From positions 24,345 through 88,344 of the forward strand of contig VGZT01000004.1 of the NCBI GenBank assembly GCA_016872495.1: a stretch of DNA of 64,000 nucleotides, written 5' to 3'. Position numbers and translations under genes: made by a program. Under the pieces are notes generated by a model. It made no database searches. It saw only the letters and a program-made list of their open reading frames with translations, and was not told the origin of the DNA. Position 1 is the stretch's first letter. Each line of letters starts with the position of its first letter. Source of the stretch: SAR202 cluster bacterium (GTDB lineage: Bacteria > Chloroflexota > Dehalococcoidia > Lucifugimonadales > Lucifugimonadaceae). This document shows, one piece after another, positions 17,893 through 27,842 of the stretch.

Positions 17893-18632
17893 TGCAGTCT
17901 CCGCCCCGGGCTATGCCCGGGCATGGCTCCCGCGAGGGTATAGGATCGGGCCATTGGCGCGCCGGAGGCTCCGGGACTCCCCGGAGCCTCCACGCTCTCG
18001 CGAGTGGCCGACTGGAACCTTGAAGGTACCTTGAAGACCTGCCGGTGGAGCCGCGCCGGCGCCCCAGCCAGGCATCCAGCTCTCGACCCGCGGTCCACCT
18101 GGCCCCGACGCCAAAGGAGACCGCGACGGGAGTGGCCACTGCAGTGCCCGGGAGGCCGAAGCCGAGGATGATCTCGTCGGCGCCCCCGGTCTGCTTTGAG
18201 GCGACTGCAATCGTGAACAGGATGACCCGCCAGCGCGCCATTCCAGCGACCAGGGAAGAACACCGAACCGGGTAGCACTGATGCCTGCAAGGTCGCGAAA
18301 ACAACAGGCAAGCGACCATCACGGCCGTAGCAGATCACCCTGGAAGGTCGCCAGTTGCCCTGAATCGGCTCGGTGGTGATCTCCAGGCGTACCGGGAGCG
18401 AGTTCACGCCCGCGCCCTCTCGCTCAAATCAGCCCTACGTTGCCCCTCGATGAGGGACTCGGGATCGGCTACCCGTCGATGGGACCCTGGATCCGCGGCA
18501 CGGGCCCGTGGTCCGGTGCCGGTCAGCAACCTGACTGGGCACCGCCTGATTTGCGTGGCCCAAACCTGCTGGCATACGATGCGTGCGCACCCCGGCGCGC
18601 GAAGCCCGTAACGGAGTCAGACTGGAGTGGGC
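17893..18632. other. 740-base stretch without a supportable gene
   Basis: Minus-strand frames here read protein-like in short pieces only (for example a start near 18407 giving EITTEPIQGNWRPSRVICYG, then a different frame with DEIILGFGLPGTAVATPVAV). They could be remnants of one or two lost genes. No continuous frame, RNA gene or repeat is convincing. The 3' end carries the promoter region of the reductase-like gene. Confidence 0.35.
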
Positions 18633-19709
18633 ATGGCTAAGAAATTCAAGATCCTCTACCTCGGCGCCTCATATGGGTCGTTACTGGCCGCCAAGGCGGC
18701 GCTTGGGGGCCACTCCGGTCACCTGGTTTGCCTGCCCGAAGAGGCCAACCTGATCAACAGCGAAGGGGCCATCGTTCGCCTTCCCGTACGCGGCGTCGAC
18801 AGGCTCGTCGAACTCAACACCAGGGATATGCCCGGGAAGGTAACTGCGGGGGCACCTGAGAAGGCGAACCCGGCCGACTACGACCTCGTCGTGCTGGCAA
18901 TGCAGGAGCCGCAGTACCGGGTCCCCGTTGTCAAGGATCTCCTGAACAAGTTGGGCGACTCCCGGAAGCCCTGCATGTCGATCATGAACATGCCACCACT
19001 GACCTATCTGAAGCGCATTCCAGGGGTCGACGCCAGCGCCATCCGTGGCGCGTACACCGACGCGTCCGCCTGGGACAGGCTCGACCCCTCGCTGATGACG
19101 CTGTGCAGCCCTGACCCGCAGGCGTTTCGCCCGCCCGACCAGAAGGTCAATGTGCTCCAGGTTGGCTTGCCGACGAACTTCAAGGCGGCCGCATTCGAGT
19201 CGCCCGCGCATACCGCGATCCTGAAGCAGATCGAAGACGATATCCAGGCCGTCCGCCATGAAGTCAACGGCAAGACGGTGGAACTCCCGGTCAAGTTGCG
19301 GGTCCACGACTCCGTATTCGTGCCGCTGGCCAAGTGGGCGATGCTCATGGCCGGCAACTACCGGTGCGTCCAGGCCGACAAGATGATCCCGATCAAGGAA
19401 GCGGTGCACTCGGACCACGCAGCCTCCGAGGCGGTCTACAACTGGGTCGTCGAGCTCTGCGTCAAGATCGGTGCAGACCGTGCCGATCTCGTTCCTTTTG
19501 AAAAGTACGCAGAAGCTGCCAATTCACTGCTGCGCCCGTCGTCAGCGGCGCGGGCCCTTGCCGCCGGCGCGACCAACATCGAACGGGTGGACAAGTTGGT
19601 ACAGGCCCTTGCTGCCTCGAAAGGCATGCGGTCCGACTCGCTTGACCGGACGGTGAAGCTGGTCGACGGCTGGCTCGCCAGGAACCGGGCAAAGGCGGGC
19701 ACGGCCTAG
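18633..19709 (+). CDS. Ketopantoate reductase-like (ApbA/PanE-type) protein
   Basis: This 358-aa protein opens with a Rossmann strand-loop-helix (ILYLGASYGSLLAAKAAL) and continues through YDLVVLAMQEPQYRVPVV, as in 2-dehydropantoate 2-reductases. The C-terminal half is helical, as in that family, with WAMLMAGNYRCVQADKM in place of the usual Lys-Asn region. The glycine-rich loop GASYGS differs from the canonical GAGAxG, so a role outside pantothenate synthesis is likely. The ATG has GGAG five bases upstream; a GTG two codons earlier is possible. No pantothenate genes are nearby. Confidence 0.65.
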   Translation: MAKKFKILYLGASYGSLLAAKAALGGHSGHLVCLPEEANLINSEGAIVRLPVRGVDRLVELNTRDMPGKVTAGAPEKANPADYDLVVLAMQEPQYRVPVVKDLLNKLGDSRKPCMSIMNMPPLTYLKRIPGVDASAIRGAYTDASAWDRLDPSLMTLCSPDPQAFRPPDQKVNVLQVGLPTNFKAAAFESPAHTAILKQIEDDIQAVRHEVNGKTVELPVKLRVHDSVFVPLAKWAMLMAGNYRCVQADKMIPIKEAVHSDHAASEAVYNWVVELCVKIGADRADLVPFEKYAEAANSLLRPSSAARALAAGATNIERVDKLVQALAASKGMRSDSLDRTVKLVDGWLARNRAKAGTA

Positions 19710-19729
19710 GCCGGGGTCCGCCGGGGCGG

Positions 19730-20029
19730 TCATGGTTCTGATTTCGCTGGCTTTCTCGACTGGCCTGCTATGAACCGGGCGATCCTCTCGACTGGCGCCC
19801 GTGGAACCGGCTCCGAGAGCAGAAAACGAACCATTCCCCTACTGAGTTCGTAGAGGGTCAGGTCGTCGCTCAATTCGCTGGCCAGTTCTTCGGTCAGTGG
19901 GTAGATCGAGAAGTGGTTTTTCCAACCGGCCAAATAGACGACGGCTCGACCGTGCAGTTTCAACGCCGGGATACGGCATTTGATAGCCTCATCAGCGCCC
20001 GGGATCGAGGCCCGGAGGAAGAATGGCAC
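19730..20029 (-). CDS. DUF1801-family protein, short N-terminus
   Basis: This 99-aa protein shows the DUF1801 (YdhG/CyaY-like) core: ADEAIKCRIPALKLHGRAVVYL, then AGWKNHFSIYPL. The function of the family is not established. The first helix usually present before this core is missing or unrecognisable. The only start is a GTG, although the frame stays open upstream for at least 17 codons. The gene may be N-terminally eroded. Its start region lies within 50 bases of the oppositely oriented membrane-protein gene. Confidence 0.6.
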   Translation of the reverse strand: MPFFLRASIPGADEAIKCRIPALKLHGRAVVYLAGWKNHFSIYPLTEELASELSDDLTLYELSRGMVRFLLSEPVPRAPVERIARFIAGQSRKPAKSEP

Positions 20030-20076
20030 TGCCCCGGACGATTTGACGACCTCGGAACAGACTGGAGGGACAATCG

Positions 20077-20514
20077 ATGGTTGAAAAGGGAAGCATCCAG
20101 AACGGACTGGAAGACGTGAAAGTAAACGTCAAGCTGAAGCTCGCAGCTCTCTGGACCGCCACGCTATTCGTCTGGGTCTATGTCGACATAATAACTTTCT
20201 ATAAACCGGGATTCATCGAGGACATACTGGCGGGAAAGGTCTGGCAGTTTGACATCTCGCAGACATGGGCGCTCGGCGCCCTGGCCCTCATGACGGTACC
20301 GGTCGTGATGATCTTCCTGTCACTAGCATTGCCGGCCAGGGTGAATCGAATGGTGACCATGTTTGTGGCCGGAATTTACGTCCTGGTTTCGATCGGCAAT
20401 TCGGTGGGAGAAACCTGGGCGTATATCTGGCTCGGCTCAGCCACAGAAGTTGTCCTGCTTTCACTGATCATCTGGCACGCTTGGAAGTGGCCCACGACCG
20501 CAGGTGCGAGATAG
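20077..20514 (+). CDS. DUF6326-like four-helix membrane protein
   Basis: This 145-aa protein has four hydrophobic segments and the opening KLKLAALWTATLFVWVYVDI followed by FYKPGFIEDILAGKVWQFDI. That is the pattern of DUF6326 inner-membrane proteins, which have no known function. The ATG is preceded by GGAGGG at a good distance. The gene overlaps nothing and is followed after about 22 bases by the protease start, so the two could be transcribed together. Confidence 0.7.
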   Translation: MVEKGSIQNGLEDVKVNVKLKLAALWTATLFVWVYVDIITFYKPGFIEDILAGKVWQFDISQTWALGALALMTVPVVMIFLSLALPARVNRMVTMFVAGIYVLVSIGNSVGETWAYIWLGSATEVVLLSLIIWHAWKWPTTAGAR

Positions 20515-20536
20515 CGACCGCGGGATATCGATATTG

Positions 20537-21352
20537 ATGAGGCGCGGCGGCGCGATCGCGCCTCTTGCCTGCGCCGCGCTGCTGATCGTTGGCACCGCCT
20601 GCGGACCGGGTAGCGGATCGGTCCAGGCAACAGTCGACGCCAAGATACTCACCGCGGTTGCGGGCATTCCTGCGCCCTTGCCCGAGCCGACGCCGCAGCC
20701 GACGCCGTCCCCGATGGCGTTTCCGACTCCCCTGCCCACGCCAACTCCGGCCCCGGACCTGAGCGCCATCTATGAGCGATACGCCCGCTCAGTCTTTTTC
20801 CAGGAGACGCCGACCGGACATGGAACCGGCTGGTTGCTCGAAGCGGGCATGATCGTCACCGCCGCGCATGTTGTAGGTGACAACAAGAAAGTGACGGTGC
20901 GTTCGTCTTTCCGGGATGCATTTCAGGGCGCCGTGCTCGCGCGCGATTCCCTGAGGGACATTGCGCTCATCACGTTTGATCCAAGCACGATCGCGTTGCC
21001 AGACTCGGTCCCGGTACTGCTGTCGCTGTCGGCTGCCAACACCAGGATCGGCGAGGGTATCCTCGCAATGGGCTTCACTACCCACGGCGTCAGGGAGAAC
21101 GGCTGGGTCGGCCTGCCCAGCGCCAAGGTAGGGATCAAATCTCAGCTGGTCCAGTTCGGTGAGTCATCGAACGGTTTGAACATCCAGCTAGACGCGCCGC
21201 TCGACCCCGGAGATAGCGGCGGTCCGGTGCTGAATGGCGCGGGACGCCTTATCGGCGTCGGCCCGGGCGGCGCCTGCTGCCCGCCGCACGCCGCAACGAG
21301 CAACGCGATACAGAGGCCTATCAGGACCCAACGCATTCTTGTCATGTCGTAG
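20537..21352 (+). CDS. Trypsin-like serine protease lipoprotein with a chimeric C-terminus
   Basis: This exported protease begins MRRGGAIAPLACAALLI with a lipobox Cys in VGTACGP, then a Pro-Thr linker. The catalytic domain (about residues 80-240) has the full triad: His in VTAAHVVGDN, Asp in RDIALITFD and Ser in DPGDSGGPVL. The domain should run about 20-30 residues past the serine. Instead, after GRL the sequence enters a 188-bp repeat. The last 34 residues are therefore the antisense of the signal peptide of the lipoprotein at 23960. The protease is probably truncated by this rearrangement and may not fold. The upstream TTG at 20534 is a less likely start. Confidence 0.7.
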   Translation: MRRGGAIAPLACAALLIVGTACGPGSGSVQATVDAKILTAVAGIPAPLPEPTPQPTPSPMAFPTPLPTPTPAPDLSAIYERYARSVFFQETPTGHGTGWLLEAGMIVTAAHVVGDNKKVTVRSSFRDAFQGAVLARDSLRDIALITFDPSTIALPDSVPVLLSLSAANTRIGEGILAMGFTTHGVRENGWVGLPSAKVGIKSQLVQFGESSNGLNIQLDAPLDPGDSGGPVLNGAGRLIGVGPGGACCPPHAATSNAIQRPIRTQRILVMS

Positions 21353-21438
21353 TTCCGCGATTGGCGGCCCCTACCTTAACTGTTTTTTATTGCCCGCAAA
21401 GGCCTGGGGTTTAACAAATTCAAGAAGGCCTAGTCCAG
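21251..21438 (+). repeat. 188-bp direct repeat, left copy
   Basis: This copy matches 23866-24053 with four mismatches and no gap, offset exactly 2615 bases. It holds the antisense of a lipoprotein start region (first 28 codons plus upstream leader). On the left it is fused in frame to the protease gene. Confidence 0.9.
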
Positions 21439-21479
21439 GCTCTAGAGCAGGGCTCTGTGACTCCTTGTGGCTGCCCCTG

Positions 21480-23960
21480 TCAGTACGTTATGCGATCAAT
21501 ACGCAGATAAGAAGTGCGGCCGCCAGGAGCTGGGCCATCCCAACTCGTGATCATCAGGTCGCCGATGAGCACCGTGTGCGGACGGTTGGCTCCTGAAGGC
21601 GCGATGGTCTGGCGAGCAGATACTGAGCCATCCGGTGCGGTGGTAAAACGGACGATCGACCCGTCATCTGGTGGCAGGCGCTGAGCTTCGCCGCCCCCCG
21701 TAGAAGTGGGTGGCGCACCCCTCAGGCTGACGCCTTCCCGCAGGCGGGTATTCACGACAAGGTAGCCGGTGCTCAGCAGCACGCCGCTGGGCATCGCGTA
21801 TTGCTTCCCGTCCTCGTTTAAAACGAAGGCTGCCGTGATGGGCCGCCAGGAAAGATCGAATTGAAGCTTCTTGAACCCACTCGTCGCGAAGGGATTTAAC
21901 GTCTCGGGAGCCAGGACCAGAAACCCTGACTGCGTCAGCATGGCACTGGCGCCGTTGCTGTGAATGAACGACCCGCCGCCGATCTGCACGGTGCCGCGTA
22001 ACGCACCATTCACGTCGAAGCGGTACAAGCGGTGCCCAAAGTTAGGCAGAAGATAGCCGACCGTGACGCCTTCCGGTTCCGCAACCATGAACATGTCGTT
22101 GGTTGGCAGGGTGGAATTCTGTACAACCGTGAACAGGGCGATACGGCGAAAGTCCCTGTCGAGCTTTAGCAAGTAACCGTCCTTGGCGTTGTTGGCGGAA
22201 AAGGAGATCCAATGAAAGCCGTGGGCGTAGATGTGCCAGTGGTCGGCGGCTGAGGAGCCGCCCGTGTCCTGGCTAGTCGCGACCACCTGCCAGTTGATGG
22301 GTGCCGTAGGGTTATTCAAGTTGAGGCGCCCTACCTCTATCGTGCCTCTGGTCTCCGAGGAAACTGCGGGTTGAGGTGAGCCATCGTCTACCACATGGAG
22401 CCAGATTCGTACGCCAGGCAGTTGAAGGTTGTCCACGACCGTTGTAATGGCAGGAGGTGGTGCTGGTGTCGGGGTGGGCTACGGCGTTGGTGTAGACGTG
22501 GGGGTAGGCGAAGGGGCTTGCGTTGGTGTTGGGCGACGAACGATGCATAACCCACTGTGTAGCAGCTTGTTCAGGTCGCGGTCATAACCACGGCTTAGGC
22601 AGCTATAAACGACAACCATATCCCCTTCGGGCGAAGAAGTCAGGACGGCATAGGGCTCTGCGCCCGTATTGAACCCATCGTCTACACTCACGACTTCTGT
22701 AACGGTCCAGTTCAGCCCGTCTTCGGACGTCGCGACCGAGAAGAATGCGTTCAAACTTAATGTCCACCCTTGACCCTTGTCTGGGGGGCCCGGCGGTGGC
22801 CCGTTGTACACGCACATTTGGTTCTTGAAGAACATGATCCACTTGCCATCCGATGCTCGGTAGACGATCGGGTGGCCTGCATTCTTGAGCAGGCATGGCA
22901 GCGGTGGACGCTGTAACGCGTCTTTCGTCTCTCCATTCCATTGAAGGACCGCAGGGATCCGGACTCCCGGTTCCTTGGTGAAGGTAAACCCGTCGTTGGA
23001 GATGTAGCTGAAGATCTTAGCGGTACGCTCCGGCTCAAAACGTGCTGATGTACCCGCGTAAAAGACAGCCTTATACATCCGGTAGCGGCCGTCGGGGAGA
23101 AGGACGATGTTGATCTCCGCCCAACTGTCCTGGTCCTCCGCGTCGGGCTCCCGAGGTCCCCATTCCAGATAGCGCCCTGGTCCCCTGATGCGTGTGAGCT
23201 CCAGGCCATCCTTGGTTATGAACGCTCCACAACTCAAGTAGATGAGCTGGGTACCGTCGGGTCTTTTAATCGCCTTGCCGGGCACGGGGTAGCAGGTATC
23301 AGGTGACATTGGGTTGGAGCTCACACCAGTCCTGGCGCCGGGATCAATCGTCCAGTTGATCCCATCGCTGGTCACGGCAGAAATAAGGCGGAACGTGGTG
23401 AAACCGGGCTTCAGCCCGGCCGGTGAGTCCATCTCGCTGCGGGGATGCCAAGCGCTGTTGAAGATAAGCCTTGTTCCACCCGAGGGGAGATCGACGTGTA
23501 AGGCATCCGAGAAGAGGTCGAGGGTGTCGCCAACAAGCCTGTTCTGTACGGCGAATCCCACGGGAACCCACCGCGTGGTCAAGGTTGGCGTGGGCACAGG
23601 CGTAGGTGCAGGCGTGGGCGTGGGCGTGGCGGTGGGCCGGGGTGTGGGAGAGGGGCTGGGTGTGGGGCGCGGAGTCGGGGTGGGCTGCGGCGTTGGTGTA
23701 GGTGCAGGCGCGGGGCGCGGAGTCGGGGTGGGCTGCGGCGTTGGTATAGGTGCAGGCGCGGGCGTTGGCGTCGCAGCAACCGTGGACTGGGACGTGGGCG
23801 TAGCGGCCTGCGGCAGCGGCGTCCGTGTAGGTGCAGGCACGGGCGTGGGCGTAGCGGCCTGCGGCATCGGCGTCGGCGCGGGCGGCGCCTGCTGCCCGCC
23901 GCACGCCGCAACGAGCAACGCGATACAGAGGCCTATCAGGACCCAACGCATTCTTGTCAT
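21480..23960 (-). pseudogene. Two-domain lipoprotein gene split by one amber codon
   Basis: One continuous frame of 826 codons is interrupted only by a TAG at 22481-22479. The first part (23960-22479, 493 aa) has a signal peptide with lipobox VAACGG and a Pro-Thr linker of about 100 residues. A domain follows with repeats of the type [18 protein letters not shown] and SEDGLNWTV, as in five-bladed propeller glycosidases. A second short Pro-Thr linker holds the TAG, where sister repeats have CAG in the same context. The second part (to 21480) is about 320 residues of beta-propeller-like sequence with LPNFGHRLYRFDVNG. A C-to-T change explains the stop. The first part could still be made as a shorter lipoprotein; the second has no lipoprotein start of its own. 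Confidence 0.75.
23585..23860 (-). repeat. Tandem Pro-Thr codon repeats in the lipoprotein linker
   Basis: Degenerate repeats coding for [14 protein letters not shown] and APAPTP units make up the linker. The tract is prone to slippage, and a shorter tract of the same kind carries the amber codon at 22479. Confidence 0.8.
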
Positions 23961-24053
23961 GTCGTAGTTCCGCGATTGGCGGCTGCTACTTTAACTGTTT
24001 TTTATTGCCCGCAAAGGCCTGGGGTTTAACAAATTCAAGAAGGCCTAGTCCAG
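23866..24053 (+). repeat. 188-bp direct repeat, right copy
   Basis: The right copy spans the start, signal-peptide codons and upstream leader of the split lipoprotein gene (minus strand). The leader part (tgttttttattgcccgc, tttaacaaattcaag) is AT-rich for this genome and probably includes its promoter. The left copy is at 21251-21438. Confidence 0.9.
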
Positions 24054-24189
24054 ACCGGGATCCGGCTAACAATCAGCCCCTCGCCAACCCGGCGACTGTT
24101 CCTCCCGCTACGGCGATGGTCGCCTAGCTTGATGCGCATGTGGCGGCTCCCCCGAGAAATGCCGGTACCTGCTCGATCATTCGGCCGCG

Positions 24190-24624
24190 GTGTTCATCTC
24201 GACGATCCGTGAGTCCGATTGGGCCTGGCTGCTGCACCAGGTCAGGCCCGAACTCCCGGGTCCGATGATTCGAAGCCTGGCAATTTTCTATCAGCATGCT
24301 CAAACCGCGCCAGGTCTCGCGTGGACGGCGGAGGTTCTCGCCGAGGCGCTCAGGTGCGCGGCATGGGAAAGCCAGAGCGCCATGCTTTCGTTCTTCATCG
24401 AAGCGGCGCCACTCATCCCGACCCAGCCAGAAGGTTCACCCTTGCACGAGGCCCAGCTATGGGACATGCCTCACATCGCGGGGCATCTGCGGGAGACATG
24501 GCGGCAGATAGACAAGCTAGCCGCCCCGCCCCGTGAAGTGAGCCCGGCCGCATTCAATGCCGCAGTAGCTCACGAAAACCGGACCGTGTCCGGGACGTCC
24601 GGTGGCTCTGGCGGGTCTTCATGA
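24190..24624 (+). CDS. Hypothetical protein, 144 aa
   Basis: I do not recognise this protein. It starts at a GTG and reads as a soluble helical protein (SDWAWLLHQVRPELPGPMI, AWTAEVLAEALRCAAWESQS) with a Gly/Ser-rich tail. Amino-acid use is protein-like and the other frames are not, which favours a real gene, but there is no strong ribosome-binding site. Its 5' region lies just beyond the right copy of the direct repeat. Confidence 0.4.
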   Translation: MFISTIRESDWAWLLHQVRPELPGPMIRSLAIFYQHAQTAPGLAWTAEVLAEALRCAAWESQSAMLSFFIEAAPLIPTQPEGSPLHEAQLWDMPHIAGHLRETWRQIDKLAAPPREVSPAAFNAAVAHENRTVSGTSGGSGGSS

Positions 24625-24726
24625 GACGTGAGGGCACCTCGCCCGACAACCTCTTTCCAATCCGGGCCGCGTTGATGGACTTCGAAGCCAGGAGTTTTTG
24701 GGGGGTTGGGGGGTGGCCGATTTAGC

Positions 24727-24802
24727 TGGCACGCCCGGAGGGATTCGAACCCACGACCCCTGGTTCCGAAGACCAGTGCTCTATCCGCTGAGCTACGGGC
24801 GC
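24727..24802 (-). tRNA. tRNA-Arg (anticodon TCG), CCA encoded
   Basis: The reverse strand folds as a cloverleaf: acceptor GCGCCCG with CGGGCGT, D-arm GCTCAGCGGATAGAGC, and the T-arm with GGTTCGAATCC. The anticodon stem CTGGT/ACCAG holds the loop CTTCGGA, so the anticodon is TCG and it reads CGN arginine codons. The 3' CCA is in the DNA (24727-24729). Confidence 0.95.
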
Positions 24803-24868
24803 GCGCTGTGAGGGGGGGGAGGATCGACCCCTCGAGGGCTTCAATGGGTCAGACCGGTCGTTGAGATA

Positions 24869-24945
24869 TGGGGTGAGCGGCGGGATTCGAACCCGCGATC
24901 TTCAGGGCCACAACCTGACGCGATAACCACTACGCTACGCCCACC
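24869..24945 (-). tRNA. tRNA-His (anticodon GTG), CCA encoded
   Basis: The acceptor GTGGGCG pairs with CGCTCAC, and the extra 5' G at 24945 typical of tRNA-His is encoded. The anticodon loop TTGTGGC gives GTG, and the T-arm has GGTTCGAATCC. The 3' CCA is encoded at 24869-24871. It lies 66 bases upstream of tRNA-Arg on the same strand, probably in one transcript. Confidence 0.95.
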
Positions 24946-25112
24946 ACGCAAACAGAAAGAATATCAGGAACAAGGCGCCTCCACAGGGTGCGAGCGCTGA
25001 ATTCCTTGCCGCCTTCGTCCCCCGGCGGTCAATGCCGGTTGAGCTCCATCCTGCGTGCCGATGGAGGGGTATGTCCGGTCTCGCGAACCAGGAGCGCCGC
25101 GCCGACTGGCGA

Positions 25113-25889
25113 CTACTTCCGCCGTACCCGCTTCCCGGTCGAACTGGCCGCCCTCTTGCCCGCGCCTGCCTTGAGGTTTCTGAACTCGGCGTAGGTTTCC
25201 GGCGACGGCGGGTAGTACTTGCCAGGCGCAACTTTCTCTTTCTTGATCTTGACCTTGATGTAGGCCTCAACCGCCTCGGTCTCTTCGACCCTGCTGCAGA
25301 TCTCCTCCGCGAACCAGGACGGGACAACGACGCATCCGTCGTCGTCGCCGACGATCACGTCGCCGGGCCGAACCAGGACGCCTCCGCACTGGATGTCGAG
25401 ATTCTCCTCGTAGGGCTCCGCCCAGGGGCGGCCGCCGTAGGGAGTGCGGTCCTGCGCGTAGACGATCAGGCCGTACTTCTCGCGAAGGATCACGTCGAGG
25501 TCACGGATCGCACCGTCGGTGACCAGGCCCTCGGCCTTGTTCATCGAGAGCTGGAGCAATTTGACGTCGCCGGCAATCGCCGCCAGCCGCTTGCCCATGA
25601 TGTCCGCCACGAGCACGTCCCCCGGCCCGCAGCGCGCCATCGCCCGGTATTCGGGAGACTTTTCGCCCGCACGCGTCTCCTTGTCCTTGTCAGGTCGCGG
25701 CGGAAGGAACCGAAGGGTGCGCGCACGCGCCGCCAGGCGGTGGCCCGGCGTGAACGCCCGCACGCCTTCCATGTAGCTGTCGATGCCTTCTTTCTTCAAG
25801 GCGCCCCAGACGGTGGCGATCGGAAGCTGCTTGTAGCGGTTCAGAACGCTCTGCGAGACGTTTACGGGCTTCATCGAGCGGTCAGGCAT
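25113..25889 (-). CDS. RraA-family protein (4-hydroxy-4-methyl-2-oxoglutarate aldolase-like)
   Basis: This 258-aa protein has the RraA/DlpA fold. Members are either metal-dependent aldolases acting on 4-carboxy-4-hydroxy-2-oxo acids or RNase E regulators. The active-site loop appears as [20 protein letters not shown] with the Arg-Asp pair in AIRDLD near residue 124. Later comes [18 protein letters not shown]. The C-terminal 40 residues are Lys/Arg-rich. The ATG start has GGAG eight bases upstream. Given the aldolases nearby, an aldolase role is more likely than RNase regulation. Confidence 0.8.
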   Translation of the reverse strand: MPDRSMKPVNVSQSVLNRYKQLPIATVWGALKKEGIDSYMEGVRAFTPGHRLAARARTLRFLPPRPDKDKETRAGEKSPEYRAMARCGPGDVLVADIMGKRLAAIAGDVKLLQLSMNKAEGLVTDGAIRDLDVILREKYGLIVYAQDRTPYGGRPWAEPYEENLDIQCGGVLVRPGDVIVGDDDGCVVVPSWFAEEICSRVEETEAVEAYIKVKIKKEKVAPGKYYPPSPETYAEFRNLKAGAGKRAASSTGKRVRRK

Positions 25890-25959
25890 CGAGGTCACTC
25901 CTTTGATATCCAGACTCTGGAACTTCAGGCATCGCGCCAGGCCAGGCCGGCCACCGAAC

Positions 25960-27486
25960 CTACTTGCCCATGTCCATTGCCAGCTGTACGAGCGTCCGGG
26001 ACATTACTCCGGTCGCGCCTCCCGGCACCCATCCCTCCGTGGAATCAGCCATGAATGTGCCGGCGATGTCGAGGTGGACCCATGGCGTCCCCTCGGCGAA
26101 CTCCCCGATGAAATGCGCCCCCGTAATCGATCCGGCGGCGCGTCCGCCCGTGTTCTTGAGGTCGGCGATCTTGGAGTCGTTCTGCTTCTTGGCAGTGGAG
26201 TCGAGTGGCAAGCGCCAGATCGGCTCGCCTCGCCGCTTCCCGGCCGCAATCACCCGGTTAACCAGGTCGTCGTTGTTGCTGAATGCCGCGGTGTTCCCAT
26301 GACCAAGCGCTATGACGGCCGCCCCGGTCAGTGTCGCCACGTCTACGATCTTCTCGGCGCCGTTGGCCCGTGCGTAGGCCAGTGCATCCGCGAGGGTCAG
26401 GCGTCCCTCGGCGTCGGTATTGGCGATCTCGATGAATTTTCCGGCCATCGACTTCACCACGTCGCCGACCCTTTGTGCCGAACCTGAAGGCATGTTCTCG
26501 GTCGCCAGCACCAGCGCGGTGACGTTGATCTTCGGCTTCAACCGGGTGATGGCAGTGATGGCGGAGATGACGGCTGCGCCCCCGGCCATGTCGCCCTTCA
26601 TCGTCATCATGCCGTCGCTGGGCTTGAGCGACAGCCCGCCCGAGTCAAACGTGATGCCTTTGCCAACGATCCACAGGTTGTTCTTGGGGTGGCGCGCGTC
26701 GCCCAGGTATCGCATCACTATGATCCGCGGGGGTTCGACGCTGCCCTGGGCGACCCCGAGGTAGGCGCGCATCCCCTGTTTTTCGGCGAACGCACGGTCG
26801 TACACCTCGCAGCTCAAGCCTGCGAGCCCGCGCGCAGCCTTGCGCGCGGCGCCCGCCAGTTCGGTAGGTGTCATCTCGTTGGCTGGTTCGTTCACCAGAT
26901 CCCTGGCGAGTGTCGCCGCGGCGGCCAGGGTTTCGCCGCGGCTCACACCGCTCCTGATCGCGGGCAGCTTCTTGCGGTCGAGCTCGACGATGCGCAGGGT
27001 CTGCAGATTCCGGTCGTCGTCGCTCTTCTTCGACTTGTACTTGTCGAAGCGGTAGAGGCCGAGCAGCGCGCCTTCGGCCAGCGCCTCCGATGCTTCTTCA
27101 GTATCGATGCCTCCGATACCGGCGCCGTGCACGATGGTTGCGGCGGAGCTTGCGCCGACCGATCGAAGGCGCCGGGCGACATCGGCGCTGACGGAGCGAG
27201 CGGCGTCGAGGTCGAACTCGTCCTGCTTTCCGAGTCCGGCGACCACGACCCGGGCCGGCTTGAACCCCGGGTAGCGCTTGCCCACCGTGTGGATCACGGT
27301 GACCTCGCCCTTGCGGCCCTTGATCTCGCCGCGCCGGATGAGATCGGAGATCGTCCCTCCCACCGCGGCGTCGATCGCGCCGGTCGCGCCGGCGGGCCGC
27401 TTCACTCCCGAGAACAGGTTGACGACCGCGGCATCCACGTCCTGGGCGGCCAGATCGCCGGGGACAGTTTCGATTTTCAAAGTCAA
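25960..27486 (-). CDS. pepA: Leucyl aminopeptidase (M17 family)
   Basis: This cytoplasmic two-metal exopeptidase removes N-terminal amino acids from peptides and works as a hexamer. The catalytic C-terminal domain has the M17 signature [17 protein letters not shown] near residue 350. It also has the metal-binding [19 protein letters not shown] near 271 and [11 protein letters not shown]. The N-terminal domain includes [13 protein letters not shown]. The length of 508 aa is normal. The ATG opens [11 protein letters not shown]. It follows the RraA-like gene's upstream side on the same strand and diverges from the MBL gene. Confidence 0.93.
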   Translation of the reverse strand: MTLKIETVPGDLAAQDVDAAVVNLFSGVKRPAGATGAIDAAVGGTISDLIRRGEIKGRKGEVTVIHTVGKRYPGFKPARVVVAGLGKQDEFDLDAARSVSADVARRLRSVGASSAATIVHGAGIGGIDTEEASEALAEGALLGLYRFDKYKSKKSDDDRNLQTLRIVELDRKKLPAIRSGVSRGETLAAAATLARDLVNEPANEMTPTELAGAARKAARGLAGLSCEVYDRAFAEKQGMRAYLGVAQGSVEPPRIIVMRYLGDARHPKNNLWIVGKGITFDSGGLSLKPSDGMMTMKGDMAGGAAVISAITAITRLKPKINVTALVLATENMPSGSAQRVGDVVKSMAGKFIEIANTDAEGRLTLADALAYARANGAEKIVDVATLTGAAVIALGHGNTAAFSNNDDLVNRVIAAGKRRGEPIWRLPLDSTAKKQNDSKIADLKNTGGRAAGSITGAHFIGEFAEGTPWVHLDIAGTFMADSTEGWVPGGATGVMSRTLVQLAMDMGK

Positions 27487-27842
27487 GATCGCAGCTCCGG
27501 TTGCGGATATCGCCTACCCGCCAGTTCCATCGATTCGACCGTCGGCAGATTGTACGGCGTCGGACTATGGCCGCCCATCGACCAATCTCCAGCCCAGCCC
27601 GCCAGATATGAACCGCTATCTATTCGAGCCTGTTGTATTGGACAATTTTTAAATAATTACTAAACTTTGGCTGGAAAGTACTAAAGTACTGCTTGACATG
27701 TCGCCCGTACGCGGGTACGTTGCCCTACATAGCGCAATGTGCACGCCTCCCGGCCAGTCCACCGGGAGCCCGCTCCGCCCGGAGCGAGGGCGATTGTCCG
27801 ATCGCAAATGCATGGGGCCAAAAAGACGCCAGGGGGGCAGTG
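27487..27842. promoter_or_regulatory. Divergent pepA / MBL-hydrolase control region
   Basis: This 356-base region has an AT-rich core around 27640-27690, unlike the rest of the window. It contains a tandem direct repeat AAAGTACT-AAAGTACT (27675-27690, each with the palindrome AGTACT) directly before a TTGACA (27693-27698). TACGTT follows 17 bases later as a weak -10, and the inverted repeat CGTAC/GTACG lies between them. The arrangement suggests a regulated promoter facing the MBL gene. Confidence 0.45.

Noticed and set aside
17837..18407. Overlapping minus-strand frames as one frameshifted gene
   Set aside because: Pieces read protein-like but do not join into any family I recognise, so no gene was called.
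23585..23860. Repetitive tract considered as a CRISPR-like array
   Set aside because: Units are short, coding, degenerate Pro-Thr codons without spacers of constant length.
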